From: Gammaproteobacteria bacterium
Lineage (GTDB): Bacteria; Pseudomonadota; Gammaproteobacteria; Granulosicoccales; Granulosicoccaceae
NCBI GenBank assembly: GCA_002746645.1
Contig: PDPU01000035.1
Span: 1 to 64,000, forward strand
Direction: 5' to 3'
Length of the DNA: 64,000 nucleotides
Under the pieces are notes generated by a model. The model ran no database searches, was not told the origin of the DNA, and saw only the letters and a program-made list of their open reading frames with translations. The position numbers were made by a program, and so were the translations under genes. This document shows positions 45,722 to 55,479 of the stretch, piece after piece (the first letter of the stretch is position 1; each line of letters begins with the position of its first letter).

Positions 45722-47986
45722 TCAGTCCAGCGCTTCGCGGTAGTAATTGAAGTGACCGGGCGTCGGTGCCGACGTGCCGTTCATGATGCAGCCGCTGACT
45801 CTCACACCGGAATAGCCGAGTCGTTTCAGTGCTTCGTTGAGCTGTGGTTCCTTCACTTCGCCCTCCCTGACCACCATGATGGTGGAACCCACATGCTTGC
45901 CGAGGGTGGCAGCCGTGGACACACTCAGCACCGGTGGCGTGTCGACGATGACAATGTCGAAACGCGGCGCGACCACGTCGACGAAGGCGGCGAATTCCTT
46001 GTCGCTCGGCATTTGAAAACCGTTGCCGCCGAAGCCGCGCGGGATGCAGTAGAGGTTCGGCACCGTGGTGGCACGCACGGTCTGCTTCAGTTCACTCCTG
46101 CCGGATACCACTTCGGGAAGCCCCGGTCCGGTATCGAGACCGAGCGACTTGTGCAACTGACCACGCTGGTAGTCGGCGTCGATGAGCAGCACACGCTTGC
46201 TGGATTGCGCCACGAGCACGGCAAGGTTGAGGCTCAGGAAGGACTTGCCCATGCCGGGCAGCGGGCTCGTGAACATCAGCACGTTGTTGTCGGCGCTGGA
46301 CATGAGATCGTCGAGCATCGAACGCAGGCCCCTGAGGTTCTCGATGGAATAGTCCTCGGGCTTGCTCAATGCCAGCACGGTACTGGCCACGGCCTTGCTG
46401 GTGCGGTCGGGGTCGTCGTCGCCTTTCCTGCCGGGCAGCAGACGCCGTGAATCCAGCGGGGCCGCGCTCGGCAGGCGCTTCTGTGCCGAGCTCTTCGGGA
46501 CATTCATGTACACGGGCAGGCCGCTGGCGCGCTCGAGGTCGTGCTGATCGTTGATGGTGGTCGAGAGCGCCGAACGCAGGGTCAGCCACAGCAGGTAGAG
46601 GAAGGTGGTGGCAAGCATGCCGCCGACGATCGCGAGGAGCGGATTCGGGGAGACGGGCTTTTGTGGCACGAGTGCGTTGTCGATGACCTGGATCGGTCCG
46701 ATGGCACCGTCGATCTGTACACGGAGCTTCTGCAGGTCCTCGCTCATTTCGGTGTAGAGCAGGCGCTTCGAGTCCACATCCTGCTCGAGTATCGTCAGTT
46801 CACGCTCGGTGTTCGGTGCGCTGACGAGTTGTCCGCGGAGCTGCGTGAGCTTGGCGTTGTAGACGTCGATTTCCTTCTGTACGCGCTTCGGCGTCGGGTG
46901 CTCGATGGTGTAGCGTTTGAGATAGTCGGCCAGTTCCACCTCGAGATCGAGCAACTCGGTTTCGAGCTTGTCGATCTGGCGGAGTTTCAGGAGGTTCTGC
47001 TCTTCCTGATTGACCGAGTTCCGGTTGAGACGGAATTCAGCGAGGCGCTGCTCGGCGTCTCGCAGTTCGGCTTCGACCTGCGGCAGGCGCTCCTCGAAGA
47101 AACGGAGTTCCGATTCAACTTCGCGATTCTGCGAGCCGAGCTTGACCACCTCGTATTCCTTGATGATCGAGTTCGCCATGTCGGCGATCTTCACCGGGTC
47201 CTTGCCGCGGAGCTTCAACGCGATCATGCGCGAGTTGGATTCCGTGGTTTCGGTGGCCATGGCCTTCTGCATGTCGGCCACGGTGGTGTTCATCGAACCC
47301 TTGACGAGGTCGTATTCCACGCCGGCGGGCGCGTCCAGCCGGTTGACGAGAATCGACAGTATTTCGCCGTTGCCCATGTCGATCCGCATGCGCTGGCCGA
47401 CTTCCGCGCGATCGATCAGTATGCGATCCTTGTGCGCCAGGCTGAAGGCGCCTTCATCGACCACGCTGAGCACGAGTGGCTTGTCTTCCAGGGCGCGCGG
47501 CACGTCGAGTTCGGCCACCTCGATGTCGGCATCGCCCCAGGCGACGTGCGACAGCAGGCCGGTGCCGGCGACGAAATCGCCCAGCCAGGGCAGTTCACGC
47601 GTGAGGTCACCCAGTACCGGCAGGCGCCGTTCGGTGGCCTGGATACGCAGGCCGTAGGCGTCGACCACCGGCGCCAGCACGCGCCGCGAGCGCAGCAGGT
47701 TGGTTTCCTCGCGGATGCTCGGCGGGTTCCAGTCGACCACCTGGCCGGTGTTGTCGTTGAGCGGCCCTTCGACCTCGTTGACCTGCAGCAGCGACGAGGT
47801 TTCGTAGACCTTGTCGGTGCTGATCAGGTACAGCCATGCCAGCAGCAGACCGAGCAGCAGCGTGAGCAGGAGTCCGAACTTGTGACGGCCGAGCAGGCGG
47901 AGGTATTCCTTGGCATCGCTGGTCGCGGGTACGGTGGCGTATTGACCGGCATGCGTGCCGTGAACGGGGTCGTTGATGGTTTTCAT
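45722..47986 (-). CDS. Polysaccharide chain-length regulator with BY-kinase domain (Wzc/GumC/ExoP-like)
   Basis: A 754-residue inner-membrane protein. It has TM1 at about 37-57, a Wzz periplasmic domain with a long coiled coil (about 250-440), TM2 at about 455-475 and a cytoplasmic tyrosine-kinase domain. The Walker A motif is SPLPGMGKSFLSLNLAV (K581), and Walker A' / B are VLLIDADYQRGQ and FDIVIVDTPPVL. The tail ends HFNYYREALD, with only two tyrosines, fewer than the Tyr cluster of E. coli Wzc. No Wzb phosphatase gene is nearby. First gene of the leftward exopolysaccharide cluster. Confidence 0.9.
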   Translation of the reverse strand: MKTINDPVHGTHAGQYATVPATSDAKEYLRLLGRHKFGLLLTLLLGLLLAWLYLISTDKVYETSSLLQVNEVEGPLNDNTGQVVDWNPPSIREETNLLRSRRVLAPVVDAYGLRIQATERRLPVLGDLTRELPWLGDFVAGTGLLSHVAWGDADIEVAELDVPRALEDKPLVLSVVDEGAFSLAHKDRILIDRAEVGQRMRIDMGNGEILSILVNRLDAPAGVEYDLVKGSMNTTVADMQKAMATETTESNSRMIALKLRGKDPVKIADMANSIIKEYEVVKLGSQNREVESELRFFEERLPQVEAELRDAEQRLAEFRLNRNSVNQEEQNLLKLRQIDKLETELLDLEVELADYLKRYTIEHPTPKRVQKEIDVYNAKLTQLRGQLVSAPNTERELTILEQDVDSKRLLYTEMSEDLQKLRVQIDGAIGPIQVIDNALVPQKPVSPNPLLAIVGGMLATTFLYLLWLTLRSALSTTINDQHDLERASGLPVYMNVPKSSAQKRLPSAAPLDSRRLLPGRKGDDDPDRTSKAVASTVLALSKPEDYSIENLRGLRSMLDDLMSSADNNVLMFTSPLPGMGKSFLSLNLAVLVAQSSKRVLLIDADYQRGQLHKSLGLDTGPGLPEVVSGRSELKQTVRATTVPNLYCIPRGFGGNGFQMPSDKEFAAFVDVVAPRFDIVIVDTPPVLSVSTAATLGKHVGSTIMVVREGEVKEPQLNEALKRLGYSGVRVSGCIMNGTSAPTPGHFNYYREALD

Positions 47987-48271
47987 GAGCGATAAGGTAG
48001 CCGTTCTGGCTGGGTCGACGGCGTCGTCGAAGGTCTGTACGTGGCCGGAGCGCGACGACGGATGCGGCGCTGCCGCACCGGTCCTGATGCACGGCCTGCA
48101 GGGAGCGTAGACGAACGCGACGAGTTGACAATCGCATGGCCGGTGGCGCAGGCGAATTGTAACAAGGCACAGCGCGAGATTTGTGACGTACCATTAATAT
48201 AGCGCTCGTCACGGCACTCGCCTGCAGTAATTGCCAACGCGTTTCACAACTCCTCGGAATTCCCACAAGCC
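47987..48271. other. Divergent promoter region of the EPS cluster and the PLD-family gene
   Basis: 285 bp separate the chain-length regulator start from the plus-strand PLD-family gene. The segment has an AT-richer middle (about 48180-48215) containing the inverted repeat GTGACG (48183-48188) and CGTCAC (48207-48212), an 18-bp spacer between arms. TTGACA occurs at 48125-48130 without a well-placed -10. I could not define promoters with confidence. Confidence 0.4.
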
Positions 48272-49744
48272 ATGCGACGCCTTGCGGCGATCCTCACAAC
48301 GCTCTTGATTGGCTACCTGCTGGTTTCGGCGCTGGTTCGTGCCCTGGTGCCACCACCGTCATCGGTGGGTTTCGAGGGGCTATGGCACCCATTGGTGGAT
48401 GCAGAATTTCTGGCCGATGACTCGGCCATCGATGCGACAGGTCAACGCCGGGTCGATCAGGAAATCTTCGACCGGCTGTTCGCGATGATTGCCGCAGCGC
48501 GCGAACTCGTGGTGCTGGATCTGTTCCTGTTCAACGACTGGCAGGGGCCGGTACCCGAAACCCATCGTGCGCTGTCGGCCGAACTTGTCGAGGCATTGCG
48601 CGCGGCGCGTGAACGCGAGCCCGATCTTGCCGTGGTTTTCGTGACCGACCCGATCAACGAGGTCTACGGCGGGATGCATTCGACACTCATCGCGGCACTG
48701 GAAGCGGCCGGCGTGTCCGTGGTGCGCACCTGTCTCGACACATTGCAGGACAGCAACCCTGCCTGGTCCGGCCTTTACCGGCTTGCCATCGCGCCCTTCG
48801 GCAACGCCCCCGGTAGCTTGCTGCCCAATCCCTTCGGTGCCGGGCGTGTCTCGCTGCGGAGCTACTTCGCGCTGCTGAACTTCAAGGCCAACCATCGGAA
48901 GCTCGTGATCGCCGATGATGGCAAGGGTGATCTGGTGGCGCTGGTGACGTCGGCCAACCCGCACGACGGCAGCAGTGCGCACCGCAACGTGGCGCTGGGC
49001 TTTGCCGGTGATGCCGTGGAGGAACTGCTCGCCAACGAAGCAACGCTGCTCGACAGCTGTGGTGCGGCAGAGGCGCTGGCGCGACTCGACGGCTTTCTCG
49101 ACCCAACGGTGCAGCGTGCACCGACAGGCGTGCCACCCAGCCCGGACGATGCCGGACAAGCCGCCGGGATACGCGTGCTCGGCGAATCGGCGATACAGCG
49201 GGCCATGCTCGAGCGCATCGACGCCCTTGCCGCAGGCGATCGGCTCGACATGGCCATGTTCTATCTTGCCGACCGTGACATCGTGGAGGCGCTCGTGGCA
49301 GCCCGTCGGCGTGGCGCCGAGATGCGTCTCCTGCTCGACATCAATGCCGATGCCTTCGGCCGCGAGAAGAACGGTGTGCCGAATCGTCCGGTCGCTGCCG
49401 AGCTTGCCGCCGCAGGCATCGAGGTTCGCTGGTGCGCAACGCAGGGCGAGCAGTGCCACGCAAAGTGGCTCATGACACGACAGGGTGACAGGGCCGATGC
49501 CTTCATCGGTTCGGCGAACCTGACCAGGCGCAATCTCGACGACTTCAACCTCGAACTCGACGTACAGGTCAGAGCCGCCACCTCCGCTGCCCTGGTCGGC
49601 GAGATGCTCGCGTGGTTCGAACGCCAGTGGCAGAACGGCGACGGCAGACAGCGCTCGCTCGACTACGCCGCCCGCGCCGACGAAAGCCCGTGGCTCGAGA
49701 TGCAGTACCGGTTCATGGAAGCGACCGGCCTGTCGACCTTCTGA
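48272..49744 (+). CDS. Phospholipase D-family protein (cardiolipin-synthase-like)
   Basis: A 490-residue protein with an N-terminal membrane helix (about 5-25) and two HKD-type motifs. The first is H208 in NHRKLVIADD and the second is H396 in CHAKWLMTRQGDR, each followed by ALVTSANPHD or AFIGSANLTRRN. This is the bidomain arrangement of phospholipase D and cardiolipin synthase enzymes. The second motif is the stronger; the first lacks the exact HxKx4D but keeps K and D at suitable spacing (HRKLVIADD). Lipid substrate unknown. A 9-bp triplicate repeat follows its stop. Confidence 0.85.
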   Translation: MRRLAAILTTLLIGYLLVSALVRALVPPPSSVGFEGLWHPLVDAEFLADDSAIDATGQRRVDQEIFDRLFAMIAAARELVVLDLFLFNDWQGPVPETHRALSAELVEALRAAREREPDLAVVFVTDPINEVYGGMHSTLIAALEAAGVSVVRTCLDTLQDSNPAWSGLYRLAIAPFGNAPGSLLPNPFGAGRVSLRSYFALLNFKANHRKLVIADDGKGDLVALVTSANPHDGSSAHRNVALGFAGDAVEELLANEATLLDSCGAAEALARLDGFLDPTVQRAPTGVPPSPDDAGQAAGIRVLGESAIQRAMLERIDALAAGDRLDMAMFYLADRDIVEALVAARRRGAEMRLLLDINADAFGREKNGVPNRPVAAELAAAGIEVRWCATQGEQCHAKWLMTRQGDRADAFIGSANLTRRNLDDFNLELDVQVRAATSAALVGEMLAWFERQWQNGDGRQRSLDYAARADESPWLEMQYRFMEATGLSTF

Positions 49745-49751
49745 GTGGATC

Positions 49752-49778
49752 GATCCTGCCGATCCTGCCGATCCTGCC
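49752..49778. repeat. 9-bp triplication after the PLD-family gene
   Basis: Three perfect copies of GATCCTGCC lie a few bases downstream of the stop codon. Confidence 0.95.
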
Positions 49779-49862
49779 GTGACTGTCTGGATGCTGCACT
49801 GACGGCGGCGTGGCGGTAGACTCCTACCTGTTTCATCGAGCCTCGACAACCATCGACGACCC

Positions 49863-50861
49863 ATGCTGCAGACTCCCTATCTCCTGTTTCTCGGCGATGC
49901 ACCGGACGCACTCGCGGCCAAGGTGGCGCAGGGCATTCACGACTGGCGGCCCGAACACTGTGTCGGTCAATTCAGCCTGCCGGGTTGCCAGGCGGATCTC
50001 GGTCTCGACGAACTCGACATCGATGCCGCGGTCGCCGCCGGCGCGAAAACCCTCGTGGTTGGTGTCGCCAACCGCGGTGGGGTCATCGGCGAGGGCTGGC
50101 TGGCGGTGTTCGAACGGGCGCTGGCAGCAGGGCTCGACATCGCCTCGGGTCTGCATAATCTGCTCAACGATCATCCACGCCTGGTCGCCGCGGCCGAGGC
50201 CGGCAAACGGGCGCTTGTCGACGTACGTCTCCCTCAGGAGGAATACCCGATTGCCCACGGTGAGCGTCGCAGCGGCAAGCGCTGCCTTGCCGTGGGTACC
50301 GACTGCTCGGTGGGCAAGATGTACACCGCCCTCGCCATGGAGCGCGCGATGCAGGAGCGCAATCTGCCCGCCACCTTCAGAGCCACCGGCCAGACCGGCA
50401 TCCTCATTACCGGCGACGGCGTGCCACTCGACGCGGTCGTGGCCGATTTCATGGCTGGCTCCATCGAGGCACTGACGCCACCGAATGCGGCCGAGCACTG
50501 GGATCTCGTCGAAGGTCAGGGCAGCCTGTTCCACCCGTCCTACGCCGGGGTGACGCTTGCACTCATTCACGGAGCCTCGCCCGATGCGCTGATTCTCTGC
50601 CACGAGCCGACACGCTCGCACATGCGCGGGTTGCCCGGTTACACGCTGCCGAGCCTCGAGGAGCTGCGTGACATCGCCCTGTCGCTGGCGCAGCGCGTCA
50701 ATCCGGACTGTCAGGTCACGGGCATTTCGGTCAACACCGCGGCGCTCGACGAGGCAGCGGCCGAGACACTCCTCGGCGAGCTGGAATCACGCTTCGGACT
50801 GCCTGCCGTCGATCCGTACCGGCAGGGTGCGGGGCGGCTGGTCGATGCCCTGCCGAGTTGA
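49863..50861 (+). CDS. dgcN: D-glutamate N-acetyltransferase (DUF1611)
   Basis: DUF1611 family protein, 332 residues. The P-loop-like LAVGTDCSVGKMYTALAME (K152) sits at about 142-160, and YRVQSC is absent as expected. Members called DgcN acetylate D-glutamate to N-acetyl-D-glutamate, which the adjacent enolase-superfamily DgcA then epimerises. The gene pair is the known DgcN-DgcA arrangement from marine bacteria. ATG 49863 follows the GAC-rich leader with only a weak ribosome site. The C-terminal half contains SLFHPSYAGVTLALIHGA and CHEPTRSHMRGLPGY, both family-like. Confidence 0.85.
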   Translation: MLQTPYLLFLGDAPDALAAKVAQGIHDWRPEHCVGQFSLPGCQADLGLDELDIDAAVAAGAKTLVVGVANRGGVIGEGWLAVFERALAAGLDIASGLHNLLNDHPRLVAAAEAGKRALVDVRLPQEEYPIAHGERRSGKRCLAVGTDCSVGKMYTALAMERAMQERNLPATFRATGQTGILITGDGVPLDAVVADFMAGSIEALTPPNAAEHWDLVEGQGSLFHPSYAGVTLALIHGASPDALILCHEPTRSHMRGLPGYTLPSLEELRDIALSLAQRVNPDCQVTGISVNTAALDEAAAETLLGELESRFGLPAVDPYRQGAGRLVDALPS

Positions 50862-50942
50862 TTTCCGGCACCGGGAACGAAGCAACATGATCAAGCGTCC
50901 TGTCGGCGTCTTCCGGGCGACGCTGCAATGGAGGCAAGGCGC

Positions 50943-51947
50943 ATGAGCGCGGGTATAGCCCTGGACGTCACCGGCGAGTCCTTTCCGATCGACGGCGCAT
51001 TCACGATCTCGCGGGGTTCACGCACCGAGCAGCAGGTGGTGCACGTGCGGCTTGCCGCCGCTGGTGTCGAGGCGCAGGCCGAGTGTGTTCCCTATGCCCA
51101 CTACGGTGAATCGCCTGACGGCGTCATCCGTGACATCCACGGTTTTACCGAGGTGCTGGCGGCAACGACGGATGCGGCCAGCGCGCGCCGTGAACTGCAG
51201 ACGGCACTGCCGTCGGGTGCGGCACGCAACGCGCTCGACTGCGCACTCTGGAGCCTCGAGGCGCGCCAGAAAGGGGTGCCGGTATGGCAACTGGCGGGTC
51301 TTGCCGCACCGGAACCGACCGTCACCGCCTACACACTATCGCTGGAAAGTCCCGAAGCCATGCATGCGGCAGCCGCACGCGAATGCTCACGACCACTGCT
51401 GAAACTGAAGCTCGGGGGTGGCCCCGATGATGTCGAGCGTGTGGCAGCGGTTCACGCCGGCGCGCCGCAATCGACGCTCATCGTCGACGCCAACGAAGCC
51501 TGGAGCGTGGCCGACTACGAGCGTCTTGCGCCACTGTTGCTGGACAATGCCGTGGCCATGGTCGAGCAGCCGTTTCCCGCGGGTGATGATGCAGCCCTGG
51601 CGAGTCTCGAGCGCGCACTGCCCGTGTGCGCCGACGAAGCGAGTCATGATCTTGCCGGGCTGGCCGCACTCGAAGGCAGGTACGACATCATCAACATCAA
51701 GCTCGACAAGACCGGCGGTCTGACGGAGGCACTGGCACTGGCCGCTGCGGCCCGCGAGTCCGGACTCGGGATCATGGTGGGTTGCATGGTGGGCACATCG
51801 CTGGCAATGGCGCCGGCCTTTCTGCTGGCCGCAGGAGCGCGCTTCGTCGACCTTGACGGCCCGCTGCTACTGGCACGCGACCGCAGCCCTGCGATTCGCT
51901 ACGAAGGCAGCCTCATGCAACCGCCGGAAGCGGCTCTCTGGGGCTGA
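50943..51947 (+). CDS. dgcA: N-acetyl-D-glutamate epimerase (enolase superfamily, dipeptide-epimerase-like)
   Basis: 334-residue enolase-superfamily enzyme. The start at 50943 is preceded by GGAGGCAAGGCGC, so the upstream ATG at 50928 that contains this SD is unlikely. Catalytic residues are K156 (LKLKLGGG), metal ligands D182 (VDANEAW), E208 (MVEQPFP) and D231 (CADEASHD), and the second acid/base K253 or K256 in NIKLDKTGGL. The arrangement resembles L-Ala-D/L-Glu epimerases. Next to DgcN it likely epimerises N-acetyl-D-glutamate to the L form. The 81-bp gap between them suggests one operon. Confidence 0.86.
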   Translation: MSAGIALDVTGESFPIDGAFTISRGSRTEQQVVHVRLAAAGVEAQAECVPYAHYGESPDGVIRDIHGFTEVLAATTDAASARRELQTALPSGAARNALDCALWSLEARQKGVPVWQLAGLAAPEPTVTAYTLSLESPEAMHAAAARECSRPLLKLKLGGGPDDVERVAAVHAGAPQSTLIVDANEAWSVADYERLAPLLLDNAVAMVEQPFPAGDDAALASLERALPVCADEASHDLAGLAALEGRYDIINIKLDKTGGLTEALALAAAARESGLGIMVGCMVGTSLAMAPAFLLAAGARFVDLDGPLLLARDRSPAIRYEGSLMQPPEAALWG

Positions 51948-51988
51948 TCCGAGGTTGACACGGGGTCATCGGAAATCGGGTGAGGGAT

Positions 51989-52243
51989 CTAGCTCGATGT
52001 CTTGCCGCTCTTGCCGCGCTTGTCGGCCGCGTTCTTCGCCATGTCGACGGCACGGCTCAGGGCGTCACCCGTTCGCCCGGCGCCAGCACCACCGGTGAGG
52101 CCGTCAAGTGCCGGAAACAGGCCCTTGTCGGCCGCGACGAGGTCGTCGTGGATGTGCGCCTGTACCCATTCGCGCTCGTTCATCGCGTTGAAGAAGAGCC
52201 AGGCAGCCACGAACAGCAGGCAGAGCGTTACTATCCAGATCAT
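51989..52243 (-). CDS. Small single-pass membrane protein
   Basis: An 84-residue protein beginning MIWIVTLCLLFVAAWLFFNA, one transmembrane helix at the N-terminus followed by a polar region rich in Gly/Lys. GAGG stands 8 bp upstream of the ATG at 52243, a good ribosome site, which supports a real gene despite small size. No family recognised. It lies convergent to dgcA (42-bp gap) and divergent from pntA. Confidence 0.6.
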   Translation of the reverse strand: MIWIVTLCLLFVAAWLFFNAMNEREWVQAHIHDDLVAADKGLFPALDGLTGGAGAGRTGDALSRAVDMAKNAADKRGKSGKTSS

Positions 52244-52295
52244 GTTCGCCTCGGAATTCTCTCGGTCAAGGATGTGATGCCACCCGTGATCGCTT

Positions 52296-52301
52296 TATAC
52301 T
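52296..52301 (+). promoter_or_regulatory. Possible -10 element upstream of pntA
   Basis: TATACT is a five-of-six match to the -10 consensus, about 175 bp upstream of the preferred pntA start. No good -35 at 16-18 bp was found, so it is only a candidate. If used, the transcript would have a long untranslated leader (about 170 nt) with no recognisable riboswitch. Confidence 0.3.
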
Positions 52302-52475
52302 AACGAGCTGCTACGGTGTCATCGTGATGCAGATCGCCGACAATGGTACGTCAGCGAACGTCGTGGCTCAAGTGGGCAGGAACGTCCGCAGTCCGAAGTC
52401 CTGCCGTTCGTCAGCAACCGCCAGTGCCATGCAACGGCCTGTGTGGCCGGGAATACTCAAGACGAGGAAGCAACA

Positions 52476-54029
52476 GTGCTGATTGGCATTCCGCGCGAAA
52501 CCCATGTGGGCGAGCGACGCGTGGCGCTCACGCCCGAGACGGCAACGCAGATACAGAAGCTCGGGCATGCCCTGCTGATCGAGACGGGCGCCGGCAGGGC
52601 CGCCGATTTCGCCGACGAGCGCTACCGTGATGCGGGCGTCGAGATCGCGGCCGATGCTGCCGAGGTTCACGCGCGCGCCGATGTGATCCTCAAGGTGCGT
52701 GCCCCCGACGCCGATGAAGTCGAGCTGTTTCGGGCCGGTACCATCCTGCTGAGCTTCATCTGGCCGGCGCAGAACGAGGAACTCATGCAGGCGCTGGCAG
52801 CGCGCGGCATCACCGTGCTGGCGATGGATTCGGTGCCACGCATCTCGCGTGCGCAGAAACTCGATGCGCTGAGTTCGATGGCGAATGTCGGCGGCTACCG
52901 TGCCGTGGTCGAGGCCGCGAACCATTTCGGGCGCTTCTTCACGGGCCAGGTGACGGCTGCCGGCAAGGTGCCACCCGCGAGGGTGCTCGTCATCGGCGCG
53001 GGCGTTGCCGGCCTTGCCGCCATCGGCGCCGCGCGCGGCATGGGCGCGGTGGTGCGCGCCTTCGATACGCGCCCGGAGGTGGCCGAACAGGTAGAGAGCA
53101 TGGGAGCCGAGTTCCTCATGCTCGACGTCGAGGACGAAGACGGCTCGGGCGAGGGCGGCTACGCCAGAACCATGAGCGAGGCATTCATCGCCGCCGAGAT
53201 GGCGCTCTTCCGCGAGCAGGCGCAGGAGGTGGACATCATCATCACCACGGCGCTCATTCCCGGAAAGCCCGCACCCGAACTCATCACCACCGACATGGTC
53301 GAGTCGATGAAGCCCGGCAGCGTCATCGTCGACCTTGCTGCCGAGCAGGGCGGGAACTGCAAGCTCACGCAGAAGAACGAGGTCATCGAACACGCTGGCG
53401 TGACGCTCATCGGCTACACCGATCTGCCGAGCCGCATGGCGGCACAGTCAAGCCAGCTCTACGGCACCAATCTGAGGCACTTCCTGACCGATCTCACGCC
53501 CGCGAAGGATGGCGTCATCGACGTCGACATGGATGACGAAGTCATCCGCGGCGCGACGGTCATCAAGGAAGGCGAGATCACCTGGCCGCCACCGGCGCCG
53601 ACACTGTCGGCACAGCCGAAGCCCGCCACGCCGGCGAAGCAGGCCATGGCGCCGACCGAGGGCGCGGCCGACATCGACCAACCGGACAAGGGCTTCGGAA
53701 CGCTCGTTGCGGCCATCGTCGGCGGGCTCGTGCTGCTTCTCGTCGGCAGCGTCGCACCGGCCGATTTCATGAGCCATTTCACCGTGTTCGTGCTGGCCTG
53801 CTTCGTCGGTTATCAGGTCATCTGGAGCGTGACACCGGCGCTGCATACTCCGCTCATGAGCGTCACCAATGCCATCAGCGGCATCATCGTGGTCGGTGCG
53901 CTGCTGCAGATCTCGTCGGGCTCGGGCCTCGTGGTCTTTCTTGCTGCCATTGCCACGCTCATTGCGAGCATCAACATCTTCGGCGGTTTTCTCGTCACCC
54001 AGCGCATGCTGAAAATGTTCAGGAAGTGA
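52476..54029 (+). CDS. pntA: NAD(P) transhydrogenase subunit alpha
   Basis: Proton-translocating transhydrogenase alpha subunit, 517 residues from GTG 52476, which aligns with MRIGIPRE of E. coli PntA and has GAGGAAG upstream; an ATG at 52443 would add 11 residues. The N-terminal half is the NAD(H)-binding AlaDH/PNT module ([20 protein letters not shown] motif [21 protein letters not shown]). The C-terminal 120 residues contain membrane helices. Drives NADPH formation from NADH with proton motive force. pntB follows after 4 bp. Confidence 0.96.
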   Translation: MLIGIPRETHVGERRVALTPETATQIQKLGHALLIETGAGRAADFADERYRDAGVEIAADAAEVHARADVILKVRAPDADEVELFRAGTILLSFIWPAQNEELMQALAARGITVLAMDSVPRISRAQKLDALSSMANVGGYRAVVEAANHFGRFFTGQVTAAGKVPPARVLVIGAGVAGLAAIGAARGMGAVVRAFDTRPEVAEQVESMGAEFLMLDVEDEDGSGEGGYARTMSEAFIAAEMALFREQAQEVDIIITTALIPGKPAPELITTDMVESMKPGSVIVDLAAEQGGNCKLTQKNEVIEHAGVTLIGYTDLPSRMAAQSSQLYGTNLRHFLTDLTPAKDGVIDVDMDDEVIRGATVIKEGEITWPPPAPTLSAQPKPATPAKQAMAPTEGAADIDQPDKGFGTLVAAIVGGLVLLLVGSVAPADFMSHFTVFVLACFVGYQVIWSVTPALHTPLMSVTNAISGIIVVGALLQISSGSGLVVFLAAIATLIASINIFGGFLVTQRMLKMFRK

Positions 54030-54033
54030 AGCG

Positions 54034-55428
54034 ATGAATCAGGGTATGGTCACGGCGGCCTGCATCATTGCCGCCATCTTGTTCATTCTGAGCCTCGCCG
54101 GCCTCTCGAAACAGGAGACGGCACAGCGCGGCAACTATTTCGGCATTGCCGGCATGGTCATCGCCATCGCGGCGATCGTGGTCGGCCCGGGTGTCAACGC
54201 CTACGTCATCCTCGTCGTGGCGGTGGCCATCGGCGGCGTCATCGGCAGCACGATGGCCAGGCGCGTCGAAATGACGCAGATGCCCGAGCTCGTGGCCATG
54301 CTGCACAGTTTCGTCGGCCTGGCTGCGGTACTCGTGGGCTTCGCCACCTATCTCGACCCCGAGGCACACTTCAGCGGTGCCGAGAAGACCATCCACGATG
54401 TCGAGATCTTCCTCGGCATCCTGATCGGCGGACTTACCTTCACGGGCTCCGTCGTGGCCTTCGGAAAACTGAGTGGCCGTGTCGGCAGCAAACCGCTGAT
54501 CCTGCCCTCGCGGCACCTGCTCAACGCCGGTATCGGTGTGGCCGCGCTGCTGCTGCTGTTCGTCTTTCTCGGCGCCGGCAAAGGCTTCGGCACCTTTCTG
54601 CTGATCGTCATCACGTTGCTGTCCTTTGCCTTCGGCGTGCACATGGTCATGGCGATCGGTGGCGCCGACATGCCGGTGGTCATCTCCATGCTCAACAGCT
54701 ATTCGGGCTGGGCGGCGGCAGCCACGGGCTTCATGCTGGCGAACGATCTTCTCATCGTCACCGGCGCGCTCGTGGGGTCGAGCGGGGCGATCCTGAGCTA
54801 CATCATGTGCCGCGCCATGAACCGGAAATTCCTGAGCGTGATCATGGGGGGCTTCGGCGAGACCTCGGGCGGTGGCGCCGCCGGTGACGACGAACAGGCG
54901 GGCGAGGCCGTCAGCATCTCTGCCGAGGACACCGCCGAGCTACTCGGCGATGCCGATTCGGTCGTCATCGTGCCGGGTTACGGCATGGCGGTCGCGCATG
55001 CCCAGCATCCGGTGGCCGAACTGACGAGTCGGCTCAGGGCGGCCGGCAGGAATGTCCGGTTCGCGATCCATCCGGTGGCCGGACGCATGCCCGGACACAT
55101 GAACGTGCTCCTCGCCGAGGCCAACGTCCCCTACGACATCGTGCTCGAGATGGACGAGATCAACGACGAACTCGGCGAGGTCGACGTGGTCATCGTCATC
55201 GGTGCCAATGACATCGTGAACCCCGCGGCCATGGAAAACCCGAACAGCCCCATTGCCGGCATGCCGGTGCTCGAGGTCTGGAACGCACGGCACGTGATCG
55301 TCTCCAAGCGCTCGATGGCAACGGGTTATGCAGGCGTCGAGAATCCGCTGTTCTTCCGCGAGAATACGCGCATGCTGTTCGGCGATGCAAAGGACAGCAT
55401 CAGTGCGGTGCTCGCTGCACTTTCCTGA
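54034..55428 (+). CDS. pntB: NAD(P) transhydrogenase subunit beta
   Basis: Beta subunit, 464 residues. About eight or nine helices occupy residues 1-260, and the C-terminal NADP(H)-binding domain III contains [41 protein letters not shown] and [25 protein letters not shown] (the last split as [17 protein letters not shown]). Begins four bases after pntA stop, so translation is coupled. Length matches E. coli PntB. Confidence 0.97.
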   Translation: MNQGMVTAACIIAAILFILSLAGLSKQETAQRGNYFGIAGMVIAIAAIVVGPGVNAYVILVVAVAIGGVIGSTMARRVEMTQMPELVAMLHSFVGLAAVLVGFATYLDPEAHFSGAEKTIHDVEIFLGILIGGLTFTGSVVAFGKLSGRVGSKPLILPSRHLLNAGIGVAALLLLFVFLGAGKGFGTFLLIVITLLSFAFGVHMVMAIGGADMPVVISMLNSYSGWAAAATGFMLANDLLIVTGALVGSSGAILSYIMCRAMNRKFLSVIMGGFGETSGGGAAGDDEQAGEAVSISAEDTAELLGDADSVVIVPGYGMAVAHAQHPVAELTSRLRAAGRNVRFAIHPVAGRMPGHMNVLLAEANVPYDIVLEMDEINDELGEVDVVIVIGANDIVNPAAMENPNSPIAGMPVLEVWNARHVIVSKRSMATGYAGVENPLFFRENTRMLFGDAKDSISAVLAALS

Positions 55429-55479
55429 CGGGCGCCGAGCGCGCGCCCGGTAGCAGCTTCACGAGAGGATCAGAATCCG

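Noticed and set aside
46541..47995. Plus-strand frame of 484 aa opposite the chain-length regulator
   Set aside because: Shadow of the Wzz/BY-kinase gene, whose Walker motifs and helices are clear.
55430..55448. Rho-independent terminator after pntB
   Set aside because: The GC-rich stem is present but no T tract follows, and ilvE begins shortly after in the same direction.
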